DNA of 15,425 nucleotides from Promicromonosporaceae bacterium. GTDB taxonomy: Bacteria; Actinomycetota; Actinomycetes; Actinomycetales; Cellulomonadaceae. The number at the start of each line of letters is the position of its first letter. Within the stretch, counting starts at the first letter, position 1. Under the pieces are notes generated by a model. That model was not told the origin of the DNA. It searched no databases and worked only from the letters and a program-made list of their open reading frames with translations. Shown here piece by piece: positions 1 to 7,479 of this stretch. Location: positions 1-15,425 of the forward strand of contig WQZL01000043.1 of NCBI GenBank assembly GCA_009780755.1. The letters are read 5' to 3'. The position numbers and the translations under genes were made by a program.

Positions 1-1
1 A

Positions 2-793
2 ATCATGGTGCTGCTCACTGGTCGCCCCTACGTGCTGGGCTGGGCGCTGGAAGGCGATCAGGCCGGGCGTCCGGCAGCAGTGTTGCAGGCGTTCTTCCCC
101 GGCGAGGGCGGCGGGCTTGCCCTGGCCGACGTCATCACCGGCAAGGTGAACCCTTCTGGTCGCCTGCCCGTCTCGCTGCCGCGCTCCTCTGGGTCGCAGC
201 CGTTTAGTTACCTGCACCCGATCCTTGGCGGTAACTCCGATGTGACCAACACCCCGTCGGCACCATGCCGCCCGTTCGGCTTCGGGCTTTCGTACACGAC
301 GTTTGCGTACGACAACCTTGAGGTCTGCCGGGCGGTCACGGCTGGCAATTCCTTCCGCGCCTCGGTGACTGTCACCAACACCGGCGCGGTTGATGGCGTC
401 GAGGTGACGCAGTTGTATGGCCGCGACCTGATCGGTTCGATCACCCGCCCCACCGTCCAGCTTCTCGGCTACCAGCGGGTGGCGCTAGCCGCCGGGGAGT
501 CGCGTCACGTCACGTTCACCGTGCCTACCACACGGTTTGCCTTCAGCGACCGCCGCCTGGTCAAGATCGTCGAGCCGGGCGACGTCGAGGTTTGGGTGGG
601 CGCCCACGCCCACGCCGTGGCACCATCGGTTGAGGGCGAGACCGACCGCCAATCGTCCATTAAGGCGCGCAGCAAGGGCGTCATCTTCGACGTGCCCGGC
701 ACCGCCACCCCTCGCGCCAAGATGGCGATCACCGGCCCGGTTCACGAGGTCACCAACGCCGACCCCCGCTGGGTAACCACCGACATCTCCTGA
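2..793 (+). CDS. Glycoside hydrolase family 3 beta-glucosidase/xylosidase-like protein, C-terminal part
   Basis: The reading frame is open from base 2 and runs off the left edge, so the catalytic N-terminal barrel is missing. The visible ~263 residues begin in the C-terminal alpha/beta sandwich of GH3 enzymes (LLTGRPYVLGWA, then FFPGEGGG, then GKVNPSGRLPVSLP). From about residue 95 a fibronectin-III-like domain follows (FGFGLSYTTF, VTVTNTGAVDGVEVTQLY, GYQRVALAAGESRHVTF, ending VEVWVGAHA). This order is the usual tail of BglX-type beta-glucosidases and related beta-xylosidases, which release terminal sugars from oligosaccharides. The substrate cannot be told from this part. About 45 residues follow the Fn3-like domain and show no motif I recognise. 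No signal peptide can be judged. The gene ends 33 bases before the large palindrome at 826. The family call is firm; the specificity is open. Confidence 0.9.
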   Translation: MMVLLTGRPYVLGWALEGDQAGRPAAVLQAFFPGEGGGLALADVITGKVNPSGRLPVSLPRSSGSQPFSYLHPILGGNSDVTNTPSAPCRPFGFGLSYTTFAYDNLEVCRAVTAGNSFRASVTVTNTGAVDGVEVTQLYGRDLIGSITRPTVQLLGYQRVALAAGESRHVTFTVPTTRFAFSDRRLVKIVEPGDVEVWVGAHAHAVAPSVEGETDRQSSIKARSKGVIFDVPGTATPRAKMAITGPVHEVTNADPRWVTTDIS

Positions 794-825
794 CGCGCCA
801 CGCACCGCATCCCGCGCCGCCTCCC

Positions 826-897
826 GTCGAGGTCGGTCATTTGCGTCGAGATCGGTAGCTCGAGTTACCGATCTCGACGCAAATGACCGACCTCGAC
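826..897. repeat. 72-bp near-perfect palindrome with internal 12-bp repeats
   Basis: Bases 826-861 are the reverse complement of 862-897 except for one pair, G858/T865, which would be a G-U pair in plus-strand RNA. The centre is CTCGAG. Each arm contains two copies of GTCGAGRTCGGT (826-837 and 845-856) 19 bp apart, so the element holds four copies, two in each orientation. It lies between the GH3 gene and the next plus-strand gene. It has no T-tract, so it is not a classical intrinsic terminator. Alternatives are a processed or stalling RNA hairpin, a multi-site operator, or a dispersed intergenic repeat. Confidence 0.9.
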
Positions 898-917
898 AAT
901 GGGCACCTTGGGTGCGG

Positions 918-923
918 TAGGTT
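918..923 (+). promoter_or_regulatory. Candidate -10 box for leaderless transcription of the gene at 930
   Basis: TAGGTT fits TANNNT and is followed by exactly six bases before the ATG at 930. That puts the expected transcription start on the start codon. There is no good Shine-Dalgarno. Inference from spacing only; no clear -35. Confidence 0.5.
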
Positions 924-929
924 GAGTGC

Positions 930-1982
930 ATGTTTTTGGTGGCGGGTGGGTATGGACAGGTTGGCGGGTATGCGGTGCGGGAGCTGGCCGGGCGGCATCC
1001 GGGGCAAGTGATTGTTGCCGGGCGCAGCTTGGATAAGGCAACCAGGCTGGCCGCCGAGGTGGGGGCGGGCGTGCATGCGGTGACGCTCGATATTTATGAT
1101 CCTGCGACCTGGGATGCGGCGATGGCCGATGCGCGCACTGTCGTGATGTGTCTAAACTCGGCAACCACCGACTTCGCCCAGCACTGCCTTCAGCGGGGCA
1201 TCCACTACGTTGACATCTCCCCTTCCCAAGCCGTGATGCGGGGCATCGAACGGTTTGATGAGGTTGCCCAGCACGCGGGAGCGACGGCAGCTCTCGGTGT
1301 CGGCCTGGCCCCTGGCCTATCGAACCTGCTGGTCAAGCAGGTTTGCGAGCAGTTTGATGAGCCACCCCGTGTCCAGATCAACATGATGCTCGGGCTAGGA
1401 GAGGCGCACGGCACAGACGGGGTGCGCTGGTTCCTGGACAACATCTCTGACGACTTTCCCGTGCCCACCGCCGATGGCAAGCGGCTGGCGCGGCCCTTCG
1501 CCGGTCGTCGGGTAGCTAACTTTCCCGCGCCTTGGGGGCGGCGCAGCGTCTATCGATTCAACGTGGCCGATCAGTTCATCACCCCGAACACCCTGCCGGT
1601 AGCGGCAGCCGGATCGTATTTCTGCTACGACTCGCGGGCAGCGACACGGACGCTGGGTCTACTTAAGCGGCTCGGCGTCTTCCGAATGCTGCGCTCCGAG
1701 CGAATCTATCGGCTGGCTGTCCGCACGCTTGCCTCCTCGGTGGGCGGCGGCCTCGGCACTGACGCCTATGCCCTCCAGGTGGAAGCCACCGGCCTCCGCG
1801 GCGACGTCATGCAAACGACAAGCATCGGCGTGGCCGGAAATGACAACTCCCGGCTGACGGCCCAGATCGCCGCCGTTACCGCCGAGGCTCTAAATGCGGG
1901 CAAGCACCCAGCGGGTGTCCACTATCTGGAGCAACTAATCACCGTCGCCGATCTCCGCGCTCTAGGCGCCTGGCCCGTCTGA
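930..1982 (+). CDS. Saccharopine dehydrogenase-like NAD(P)-binding oxidoreductase
   Basis: 350 residues. The N-terminus is a Rossmann dinucleotide-binding fold: the beta strand MFLVAGG runs into G-Y-G-Q-V-G-G (residues 7-13), followed by the second strand VIVAGRS, where the Arg may favour NADP. The stretch VVMCLNSATTDFAQHCLQRGIHYVDISPS matches the saccharopine dehydrogenase/SDH-like family, in which the second domain begins after LGVGLAPGLSNLLVKQ. Family members act on saccharopine or unrelated substrates, so lysine metabolism should not be assumed. The protein is predicted to be soluble with no signal peptide. The ATG at 930 is preferred because the Rossmann strand starts at once and a -10-like TAGGTT sits six bases upstream. 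The tag gene follows after 28 bases on the same strand, so co-transcription is possible, although tag also has its own candidate -10. Confidence 0.85.
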   Translation: MFLVAGGYGQVGGYAVRELAGRHPGQVIVAGRSLDKATRLAAEVGAGVHAVTLDIYDPATWDAAMADARTVVMCLNSATTDFAQHCLQRGIHYVDISPSQAVMRGIERFDEVAQHAGATAALGVGLAPGLSNLLVKQVCEQFDEPPRVQINMMLGLGEAHGTDGVRWFLDNISDDFPVPTADGKRLARPFAGRRVANFPAPWGRRSVYRFNVADQFITPNTLPVAAAGSYFCYDSRAATRTLGLLKRLGVFRMLRSERIYRLAVRTLASSVGGGLGTDAYALQVEATGLRGDVMQTTSIGVAGNDNSRLTAQIAAVTAEALNAGKHPAGVHYLEQLITVADLRALGAWPV

Positions 1983-1998
1983 CAGCGCGGCCAGAGGG

Positions 1999-2004
1999 CA
2001 CAAT
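1999..2004 (+). promoter_or_regulatory. Candidate -10 box for leaderless transcription of tag
   Basis: CACAAT is four of six bases from TATAAT and lies six bases before the ATG at 2011, the same geometry as other genes in this window. No Shine-Dalgarno precedes this ATG. Weaker than the TANNNT examples. Confidence 0.35.
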
Positions 2005-2010
2005 TAGATC

Positions 2011-2592
2011 ATGAGCGCAAATGAGGTTCCCCAGGAGGCAACTGGCCGCTGCTTTGGCGACGGCGATCCGCTATATGCCGCGTACCACGACACCGAATGG
2101 GGCGTGCCCGTGCATGGCGAGGCCGAGCTGCTGGAGCGGATCGCCCTCGAAGGCTTCCAGTCCGGCCTCTCCTGGCTAACCGTGCTGCGCAAGCGCGATG
2201 CCTTCCGCGAGGTGTTCTACGGCTTCGATCCGGCCCGCGTCGCCGCACTGACAGCAGCCGATGTGGAACGATTGCTGCAAGACGCCCGCATCATCCGTAA
2301 TCGCGCCAAGATCGAGGCCACCATCGCAAACGGACAGGCCGTACTCGCGCTACACGCCGATGGCCGCACACTCGATGAGGTGTTTTGGAGTTTTGCCCCA
2401 CCACCCCGCACGGCGCCGCTGGCCTCGTTCGAGGAGATGACGGCCACCTCCCCGGAGTCGATTGCAATGGCCAAGGCGCTTAAGAAGCTGGGTTTTCGCT
2501 TCTTCGGCCCTACTACCGCTTATGCCGCCATGCAAGCCTGTGGTCTGGTAGACGACCACCTTGCCACCTGCCCCGTGGTACTGGCACGCTAG
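2011..2592 (+). CDS. tag: DNA-3-methyladenine glycosylase I
   Basis: 193 residues, close to the length of E. coli Tag (187). The enzyme excises 3-methyladenine from alkylated DNA as the first step of base excision repair in the cytoplasm. Diagnostic segments are GRCFGDGDPLYAAYHDTEWG (Cys14 and His26 match the N-terminal zinc ligands), LEGFQSGLSW (residues 46-55, Glu47 at the conserved catalytic-pocket acid), DARIIRNRAKIEA (the helix-hairpin-helix region), and MQACGLVDDHLATC near the C-terminus, which supplies the second His/Cys pair of zinc ligands. All family-defining residues I can check are present, so the protein should be active. The C-terminus overlaps possible upstream starts of the following transporter gene. 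Confidence 0.96.
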   Translation: MSANEVPQEATGRCFGDGDPLYAAYHDTEWGVPVHGEAELLERIALEGFQSGLSWLTVLRKRDAFREVFYGFDPARVAALTAADVERLLQDARIIRNRAKIEATIANGQAVLALHADGRTLDEVFWSFAPPPRTAPLASFEEMTATSPESIAMAKALKKLGFRFFGPTTAYAAMQACGLVDDHLATCPVVLAR

Positions 2593-2629
2593 ACTAAGGC
2601 TTATCAAAACGATTCGACCCGATTCAGGC

Positions 2630-3847
2630 GTGCCCGCCGGCGTTCGCGAACAACTACAGCGCGTTCGCTGGTCACTTACCGTGATGTTCGGCATATTCGG
2701 CATCGCGCAGACTAGTTGGATGGGCCGCCTGCCCTCCATCCGCGCGGCCCTGGACATCTCTGATGGCAGCCTTGGCCTGATCTTGACGGTCGCCGCCGTC
2801 GGGGCGCTGGTCGGCGTCACTCTCGTCACTTCGGTAATCATGCGACTTGGCAGCGCCACCACGATGCGCATCTCCATGATTGGCTCGCTGCTCGGATTCA
2901 CGGCGATGGGCATCGGCACCGCGCTAGGCTCCGTTTCCCTGTTCACCCTTGGCCTGATGACCAACACCTTGGTCACGCCGGGCACCAATGTGCCAATCAA
3001 CCTTGAGGCGGCACGCGTCGAAAAACCGCTCGGCAAGGCGATTCTGCCGCAAGTACATGCTGCCTTTTCTGTCGGGGCGCTGATCGGCGCGGGCCTGGCC
3101 GCAGGCACCTCGGCGTTGAGCATCCATCCGGCCTGGCATGTGATCGGCGTGATTGCGCTGGTTACCGTTGGCCGCTTTTTCCTGATCGCCCCCGGCTGCG
3201 AATTACAGCTCGCGCCGACCCGCCAGGGCGGCGCCACGTCGATGACTCGGCAGCGCGGCGGGGTTGCCCGCGCCCTGGGGGAACGACGCACGGTACTGCT
3301 CGGCCTGGTCATCCTGGCCGCCACCATGTCCGAAGGCTCCGCCGCTAACTGGCTGAACATCGCCGTCACCGACTCCTTCCAGATACGGGAATTTATTGGC
3401 GCGATGGCCTATGGCACCTTCGTCGTCTCGATGTTGACGGTGCGCCTACTCGGCACGGGGCTGCTAAAAAGGTTTGGCCGAGTGGCGGTGCTGCGCCTTT
3501 CTGGCGTATCGGCCCTGGCCGGGCTGCTGCTGTTTGGCCTCGCCCCTAACCTGGCGCTGGCCTGGGTGGGCATTGTGTTCTGGGGAGCAGGCGCCGCGAT
3601 GGCCTGGCCGATCGGCACCTCTGCCGCCGCCGACGATCCAAACCGTGCCGCCGCCCGCGTTTCCGTAGTCAACTCGTTCGCATCGATGGCCTCGATCATG
3701 TTCCCGCCGGTACTCGGTCTGCTGGCCGACACCTGGGGTATCCGCAATGCCCTGCTACTCATCACGGGCACGATGGTGTTGAGCATTGTTGTCGCCGGGC
3801 AGGCTCGCCCGGAACGGCGAGCAGCAACCGAGCTGTGCGCCGATTAG
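2630..3847 (+). CDS. Major facilitator superfamily transporter
   Basis: About 405 residues of strongly hydrophobic protein with roughly twelve predicted membrane segments in two halves. The first half opens RWSLTVMFGIFGIAQTSWMGRLPSIRAALDIS, and a short basic loop with RLGSAT follows the second helix. The N-terminal W-x-x-R-x-P-x-I-R pattern resembles the YbjJ/MosC group of MFS proteins, whose substrates are mostly unknown. A hydrophilic central loop (residues ~192-222, LAPTRQGGATSMTRQRGG) separates the halves. The GTG at 2630 is chosen because it leaves a short cytoplasmic N-terminus before helix 1. The frame is open upstream to a TTG at 2561, inside tag, and a GTG/ATG pair at 2681/2684 would cut into helix 1. 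The 3' end overlaps the convergent LysR gene by 4 bp (3844-3847). Exporter versus importer cannot be told. Confidence 0.85.
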   Translation: MPAGVREQLQRVRWSLTVMFGIFGIAQTSWMGRLPSIRAALDISDGSLGLILTVAAVGALVGVTLVTSVIMRLGSATTMRISMIGSLLGFTAMGIGTALGSVSLFTLGLMTNTLVTPGTNVPINLEAARVEKPLGKAILPQVHAAFSVGALIGAGLAAGTSALSIHPAWHVIGVIALVTVGRFFLIAPGCELQLAPTRQGGATSMTRQRGGVARALGERRTVLLGLVILAATMSEGSAANWLNIAVTDSFQIREFIGAMAYGTFVVSMLTVRLLGTGLLKRFGRVAVLRLSGVSALAGLLLFGLAPNLALAWVGIVFWGAGAAMAWPIGTSAAADDPNRAAARVSVVNSFASMASIMFPPVLGLLADTWGIRNALLLITGTMVLSIVVAGQARPERRAATELCAD

Positions 3848-4752
3848 GCCAATTCAAGCTTCCCGGCCACCTCGGTCATCACCTTGACCACGGCTCGCAC
3901 GGCCGGTCCCGGCTCACGTCGCGTCAAGCGATGCCGCACAAACAGCTGCCGCTCTCCTAGCCCGTCGAGCCGCACCACCTGCACCTGATCGCCCGTAATA
4001 TCGCCCTCAATGGCCAGCGATGGCAGCAATGCGACGCCTTGACCGGCGGCAACGAGGGCGAGAGTGGTGTCAAAATCGTAGGTGGAATGCCGGGTGGCAA
4101 TGACGGCGCCGAGCGTGCGCGAAACGCGTTGTAGCGCGCGGTCGGTAGCGGTTCCGGTCTCGGGGGCAACAAAGGTAAGGGCGGCCAGGTCTGCCAGTCG
4201 GGTTGGCGGCTCCATCCCGGCCGGGATCACCAGCCGCCACGGCTCATCGATCAACACCACGTCGCCAGAACCTGCCGGAGCCGGGTTGGTCATCTCGGCA
4301 TCTCGCTCCAAGAACACCAGGTCAAGGTCGCCCGTCTTGAGCTTGCGCACGGACTCAACGGGTTCTGCCTCGCGGATGTCGATGGTGACGTCGGGATAGC
4401 GCTCGGCTAGCAGCGCCAACGCGGGCGTCACCACAGCACGAATCACCGTCTGAAACGCGCCGATGTTCACCACCCCATGCACTCCATCGCCGAGGGCGGC
4501 AATGGCCTGCTGCGCCTCAATGAGTTCAGCCTCAATACGTTCGGCGGCCTCAACCAGCACCTGCCCGGCGGGCGTGAGGGTCACACCACGGGGGCCGCGA
4601 TCCAAAACCGCACGCCCCTCCTCCGCCTCCAATCGGGAAATCTGCTGGGAGACGGCCGATGGGGTAATGCCGAGCAGTTCGGCCGCGGCGAGAATGCCAC
4701 CGGCGCGGTGAACCGCGAGCAGGAAAGCGAGACGGCGGGGATCAGCGGGCAT
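3844..4752 (-). CDS. LysR-family transcriptional regulator
   Basis: 302 residues, the normal size for the family. Residues ~5-62 are the winged helix-turn-helix (LAFLLAVHRAGGILAAAELLGITPSAVSQQISRLE, then LDRGPRGVTLTPAGQVLV). A linker helix rich in Glu/Ala (residues ~66-88) and a two-lobed effector-binding domain follow (VNIGAFQTVIRAVVTPALALLAERYPDVTIDI; DLVFLERD; VAAGQGVALLPSLAI). It would bind DNA as a tetramer and respond to a small molecule that I cannot infer. The ATG at 4752 fits the family start and has TAGCAT six bases upstream. It is divergent from the NIF3-like gene (102-bp gap) and convergent with the MFS gene, so either neighbour could be a target as well as its own promoter. Confidence 0.93.
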   Translation of the reverse strand: MPADPRRLAFLLAVHRAGGILAAAELLGITPSAVSQQISRLEAEEGRAVLDRGPRGVTLTPAGQVLVEAAERIEAELIEAQQAIAALGDGVHGVVNIGAFQTVIRAVVTPALALLAERYPDVTIDIREAEPVESVRKLKTGDLDLVFLERDAEMTNPAPAGSGDVVLIDEPWRLVIPAGMEPPTRLADLAALTFVAPETGTATDRALQRVSRTLGAVIATRHSTYDFDTTLALVAAGQGVALLPSLAIEGDITGDQVQVVRLDGLGERQLFVRHRLTRREPGPAVRAVVKVMTEVAGKLELA

Positions 4753-4758
4753 ACAGAG

Positions 4759-4764
4759 ATGCTA
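4759..4764 (-). promoter_or_regulatory. Candidate -10 box for the LysR gene
   Basis: On the minus strand this reads TAGCAT, followed by six bases (CTCTGT) and the ATG at 4752. The spacing fits leaderless transcription. It overlaps the left end of the inverted repeat at 4763-4791. Confidence 0.5.
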
Positions 4765-4791
4765 CATGCCTCGTGTATCTCGGCTCATGTA
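4763..4791. promoter_or_regulatory. Inverted repeat in the LysR/NIF3 divergent region, possible LysR operator
   Basis: TACATG at 4763-4768 is the exact reverse complement of CATGTA at 4786-4791, with 17 bases between. The left arm overlaps the LysR gene's candidate -10, the place expected for LysR autoregulation. Arms of six bases are short, so this is a suggestion only. Confidence 0.3.
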
Positions 4792-4842
4792 TAGCGGCCT
4801 CGAATCACCCCTTCGCTGGCGCGAGATGTCGGCACGGGCGGC

Positions 4843-4848
4843 TACCGT
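4843..4848 (+). promoter_or_regulatory. Candidate -10 box for leaderless transcription of the NIF3-like gene
   Basis: TACCGT lies six bases before the ATG at 4855, with no Shine-Dalgarno between. Same geometry as the boxes at 918 and 13968. Confidence 0.5.
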
Positions 4849-4854
4849 TGGCTC

Positions 4855-5658
4855 ATGACCACCGTTTTAGAGGTAGCCGCCGTCATCCGTGACTCCATCG
4901 ACGCCCCGACGCGAGCCGTCACCGTCGATGGGATTCTTGCTGGCGATCCACAGGCGGAGGTACGTGAGGTGGCGGTGGTGACAATGGCAACGCTCGCCGC
5001 GCTGCGCCAGGCCGCCGACGCCGGGGCGAACCTGGTGGTCACCCACGAGCCGCTTTTCTTCGACCACCACGATGGCGCGCGGGAGGCACTGGCCGCAGAG
5101 GATGATCCGGTCTACGAGACGAAGCGTGCCTTCTTGGCTGCGTCGGGCCTGGCGGTGATCCATCTGCACGATCAGTGGCATGATCTGCGACCCGACGGCG
5201 TGGATGCGGCCACGGCGGCAGAGCTGGGCTGGACGCTGGATGGCAACACCGCCACCATTGCCTCGATCACGTTGGGCGCGCTAGCCCAACACATTGCTGA
5301 GACCCTGGGGGCTACCGCCCTGCGATTCATTGGTGACCCGACCGTGGAGATCACCCGCGTCGGGCTAGACCTGGGCTTTCGGGGCTTCGCCCGCAATCGG
5401 GCGCTGTTGCGGCGACCGGATGTGGATGTGGCTATCGTGGGTGAGATGCACGAGTGGGAGACGAGCGAGTATGCCGCCGACGCGGCGACCGCCGGGGTGG
5501 CGAAGGGGCTGATCGTGGTCGGCCATGTGCCGAGCGAGGCAGCCGGTAGCCGCGCGGTGGCCGCCTGGCTTCCCGGCGCCCTATCTGCTGCCGGACACTC
5601 CCACATCCCGGTCACCTACCTGGATGCCCCCGACCTGTTTAGCCGAGTTGGGCCTTGA
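4855..5658 (+). CDS. NIF3/YbgI-like dinuclear metal-binding protein
   Basis: 267 residues, typical of short NIF3-family proteins without the inserted PII-like domain. The family forms ring-shaped hexamers with two metal ions per subunit and is often labelled GTP cyclohydrolase I type 2 homolog, though its reaction is not settled. Visible metal-site segments are THEPLFF (His64), VIHLHDQWHD (residues 101-110, a His/Asp pair) and VVGHVPSEAAG (His224 and Glu228), the usual C-terminal G-H-x3-E pattern. The N-terminal VAAVIRDSIDAPTRAVTVDGILAGDPQAEVREVAV matches the family opening, where a substrate or ring-binding Asp-Gly usually precedes the GDP motif. The first motif is His-Glu rather than the more common His-His. 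The stop lies inside the convergent phosphatase gene (20-bp overlap). Confidence 0.9.
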   Translation: MTTVLEVAAVIRDSIDAPTRAVTVDGILAGDPQAEVREVAVVTMATLAALRQAADAGANLVVTHEPLFFDHHDGAREALAAEDDPVYETKRAFLAASGLAVIHLHDQWHDLRPDGVDAATAAELGWTLDGNTATIASITLGALAQHIAETLGATALRFIGDPTVEITRVGLDLGFRGFARNRALLRRPDVDVAIVGEMHEWETSEYAADAATAGVAKGLIVVGHVPSEAAGSRAVAAWLPGALSAAGHSHIPVTYLDAPDLFSRVGP

Positions 5659-6157
5659 CGTATTCGACGATGGCCGGGATGGCGGCCTCGATCTCGCGGA
5701 GGCAGACCTCGAAGTCGGCCATGCCGCCGTACCAGGGGTCCTCGACGTCGAGCAGGTCTTCTGAGTCGCCCTCCCCTAGCTTCGGCGCAGCGGGGTCGAA
5801 GGTGCGCCACATGCAGATGGTGCGTTCATCGGCACCGGCGTCGGCGGCAAGGCGGCGCAACGTGCGGGCGTGGTGTGCCGTCATGGGCAGCACTAGGTCG
5901 CTAGCGGCGAGGCCAGCGGGGGTGATGCGACGGGCGACGTGCCCGGTGCCGTTGGGGTAGCCGTGATTGGTCAAGGTGGTGCGGGCGCGGCGGTCAATGG
6001 GGTTGCCACGCTCCTCTGAGGAGATGCCGGTGCTTTCAACCACCACCGTATCGCCGAGTCCGGCCTCAACGAACGCCTCGCGGAGTACGATCTCGGCCAT
6101 CGGGGAACGGCAAATGTTGCCGGTGCACACGGTCATAACGCGAAACGGATCATTCAT
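5639..6157 (-). CDS. Low-molecular-weight protein-tyrosine-phosphatase
   Basis: 172 residues from the chosen start, close to the family size of about 150-165. The P-loop V-C-T-G-N-I-C-R-S-P (Cys11 to Arg17, CX5R plus Ser) immediately follows the first beta strand FRVMTV, as the fold demands. The general-acid motif appears near the C-terminus as EDPWYGG (Asp140). The enzyme removes phosphate from tyrosine in proteins via a cysteinyl-phosphate. In actinobacteria relatives include PtpA-like secreted or cytosolic enzymes, but no signal peptide is seen here. The ATG at 6157 is preferred over the ATG at 6163 because AGGA lies eight bases upstream of the former and only two from the latter. It diverges from apt, with about 36 bases between start codons, so both promoters share this gap. 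Confidence 0.93.
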   Translation of the reverse strand: MNDPFRVMTVCTGNICRSPMAEIVLREAFVEAGLGDTVVVESTGISSEERGNPIDRRARTTLTNHGYPNGTGHVARRITPAGLAASDLVLPMTAHHARTLRRLAADAGADERTICMWRTFDPAAPKLGEGDSEDLLDVEDPWYGGMADFEVCLREIEAAIPAIVEYVKAQLG

Positions 6158-6180
6158 GGGCATAATCCTGGCACGTCAAT

Positions 6181-6186
6181 TACGCT
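6181..6186 (+). promoter_or_regulatory. Candidate -10 box for leaderless transcription of apt
   Basis: TACGCT precedes the ATG at 6194 by seven bases. There is no Shine-Dalgarno before this ATG. It lies in the short gap shared with the divergent phosphatase gene. Confidence 0.45.
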
Positions 6187-6193
6187 GGGCCGA

Positions 6194-6772
6194 ATGAGTG
6201 ATGACCTTGAGGCGACCGGACTGTCCGTGCTGGGCGAAGCGCGAGCGGCGGAGATTCGGCGGCTGATCCGGGATGTGCCGGGGTTCCCGCATCCCCCCAT
6301 CGTGTTCCGCGACATCACCCCGTTGCTGGCGGACGCTGCGGCCTTTGCCGACGTGGTGGAGGCGTTCGCTCTCAGCTGCCGGGAGTACCAGATCGACCTG
6401 GTGGCCGGCATTGAGGCGCGCGGCTTCCTGTTCGGCGCGCCGCTGGCTCTGCGGCTCGGTGTCGGCTTCGTGCCGCTGCGCAAGAAAGGCAAGCTGCCCC
6501 CGCCCGTGCGTCGGGCGACTTATGACCTCGAATACGGCTCGGACACCCTGGAAGTACGGGATGGCACATTCACCCCAGGAATGCGCGTGCTGCTCATCGA
6601 CGACGTGCTAGCCACAGGTGGTACCGCCGTGGCCGGAGTGGAGCTAATTGAGGCCGCCGACGCCAAGGTGGTAGCCACAACCTTCCTACTAGAGCTAACC
6701 GGCCTCCCCGGCCGCTCTCGCCTGGCCAATCATCACATCAACACCCTCCTGCGCACCGTCACGATCAGCTAA
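6194..6772 (+). CDS. apt: Adenine phosphoribosyltransferase
   Basis: 192 residues, slightly longer than E. coli Apt (183). It converts adenine and PRPP to AMP and pyrophosphate in purine salvage in the cytoplasm. The signature runs in order: RDVPGFPHPPIVFRDITPLLAD (residues 26-47), GIEARGFLFGAPLALRLGVGFVPLRKKGKLP (residues 72-102), the flexible loop RRATYDLEYGSDTLE (106-120), and the PRPP-binding motif VLLIDDVLATGGT (132-144) with its two adjacent aspartates. The ATG at 6194 has a -10-like TACGCT seven bases before it. In many actinobacteria apt lies beside secDF and relA; that is not the case here, where it is followed by a non-coding stretch and a tRNA gene on the opposite strand. Confidence 0.96.
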   Translation: MSDDLEATGLSVLGEARAAEIRRLIRDVPGFPHPPIVFRDITPLLADAAAFADVVEAFALSCREYQIDLVAGIEARGFLFGAPLALRLGVGFVPLRKKGKLPPPVRRATYDLEYGSDTLEVRDGTFTPGMRVLLIDDVLATGGTAVAGVELIEAADAKVVATTFLLELTGLPGRSRLANHHINTLLRTVTIS

Positions 6773-7138
6773 CCGATCTGGACAAGCGGCCAACATGTGA
6801 AAAGTGGGGCTATAGGCCAAAGTAGCGGCAAATAGACCTTGCCCAGTCGACGCGGGCATCGCGGCAGGTTGACCCCTGGCAGCGTTTGCGGTTCCGGGAG
6901 AAATGGCAAGGCCCCGGGGGTTTCGCTGACTCGCGTCGCTACGCCGTTACTCCCGGGACTCTCTGTCGAGAAACAGCCCAGCACCCCCGGCGTCGGGGAA
7001 GCCTTATCCGGTTCTCGGCGGGTGGTTGGCATGGTATTCCCTCGCTGTGCGGTGTCTTCTGATACGTCGGGAGATTTGCCGACGCGATCAGCATCCCTCA
7101 CCGGGGAAACATGCTGCCTGACCTGCTGTGACACAGAG
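6773..7138. other. Non-coding stretch between apt and tRNA-Gly
   Basis: 366 bases with no convincing gene. Open frames exist on both strands (minus 6769-7134, plus 6839-7147), but their translations are Pro/Arg/Gly-rich, overlap each other, match nothing I know, and have no start signals. A GC-rich segment around 6911-6957 contains CCCCGGGGG and CTCCCGGGA and may fold. I see no T-tract terminator for apt or for the tRNA. Confidence 0.6.
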
Positions 7139-7209
7139 AGCGGGTGACGGGAATCGAACCCGCGCTATCAGCTTGGGAAGCTGAAGTTCTACCATTGAAC
7201 TACACCCGC
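7139..7209 (-). tRNA. tRNA-Gly, anticodon CCC
   Basis: The minus strand folds as a full cloverleaf of 71 nt: acceptor GCGGGTG/CACCCGC with discriminator T, D-arm GTTC-AATGGTA-GAAC, anticodon stem TCAGC/GCTGA around the loop TTCCCAA (anticodon CCC), a four-base variable loop, and T-arm GCGGG-TTCGATT-CCCGT. The 3' CCA is not encoded and must be added after transcription. CCC reads the GGG glycine codon. No other tRNA is adjacent. Confidence 0.97.
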
Positions 7210-7337
7210 GAGGAGGCGAGGTGCGGGAGCTTGCTCACGCGACCGAGCCGACCAGTGGGTGCGAAGCGGCACGAAGTGACGCTGCCACACCCGCGATGCC
7301 CCTTGCAGTGCTAGGAGCAAGAGCGATCATACCCAAT

Positions 7338-7409
7338 GTTGAGTCGGCTTGGGTGCGCATGAGATCGCGCCTAGTCAAGCGCCGGTGAATTACAGGGGCC
7401 AGACTCAAC
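7338..7409. promoter_or_regulatory. Two distant HAIR-like half-sites upstream of clpB
   Basis: GTTGAGT at 7338-7344 and ACTCAAC at 7403-7409 are exact copies of the two half-sites of the proximal clpB operator, in the same relative orientation but 58 bases apart instead of seven. They may be extra HspR contact sites or coincidence. Confidence 0.3.
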
Positions 7410-7479
7410 GAAAACCGACAACCCTAGATCCCGTGGCTTCGGGACTTCATCTCTCCGCGCAGAGTGGCGCCCGTTCCCC

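Noticed and set aside
826..897. Intrinsic terminator for the GH3 gene
   Set aside because: The stem is very strong, but no T-tract follows on either strand; kept as a repeat of unknown role.
2350..3369. 339-residue minus-strand open frame
   Set aside because: It is antisense to tag and the MFS gene, both with clear family motifs. Its translation is Arg/Pro/Ser/Thr-rich as expected of a GC-rich shadow.
6769..7147. Open frames on both strands between apt and tRNA-Gly
   Set aside because: They overlap each other, lack start signals, and one runs into the tRNA; the translations look random.
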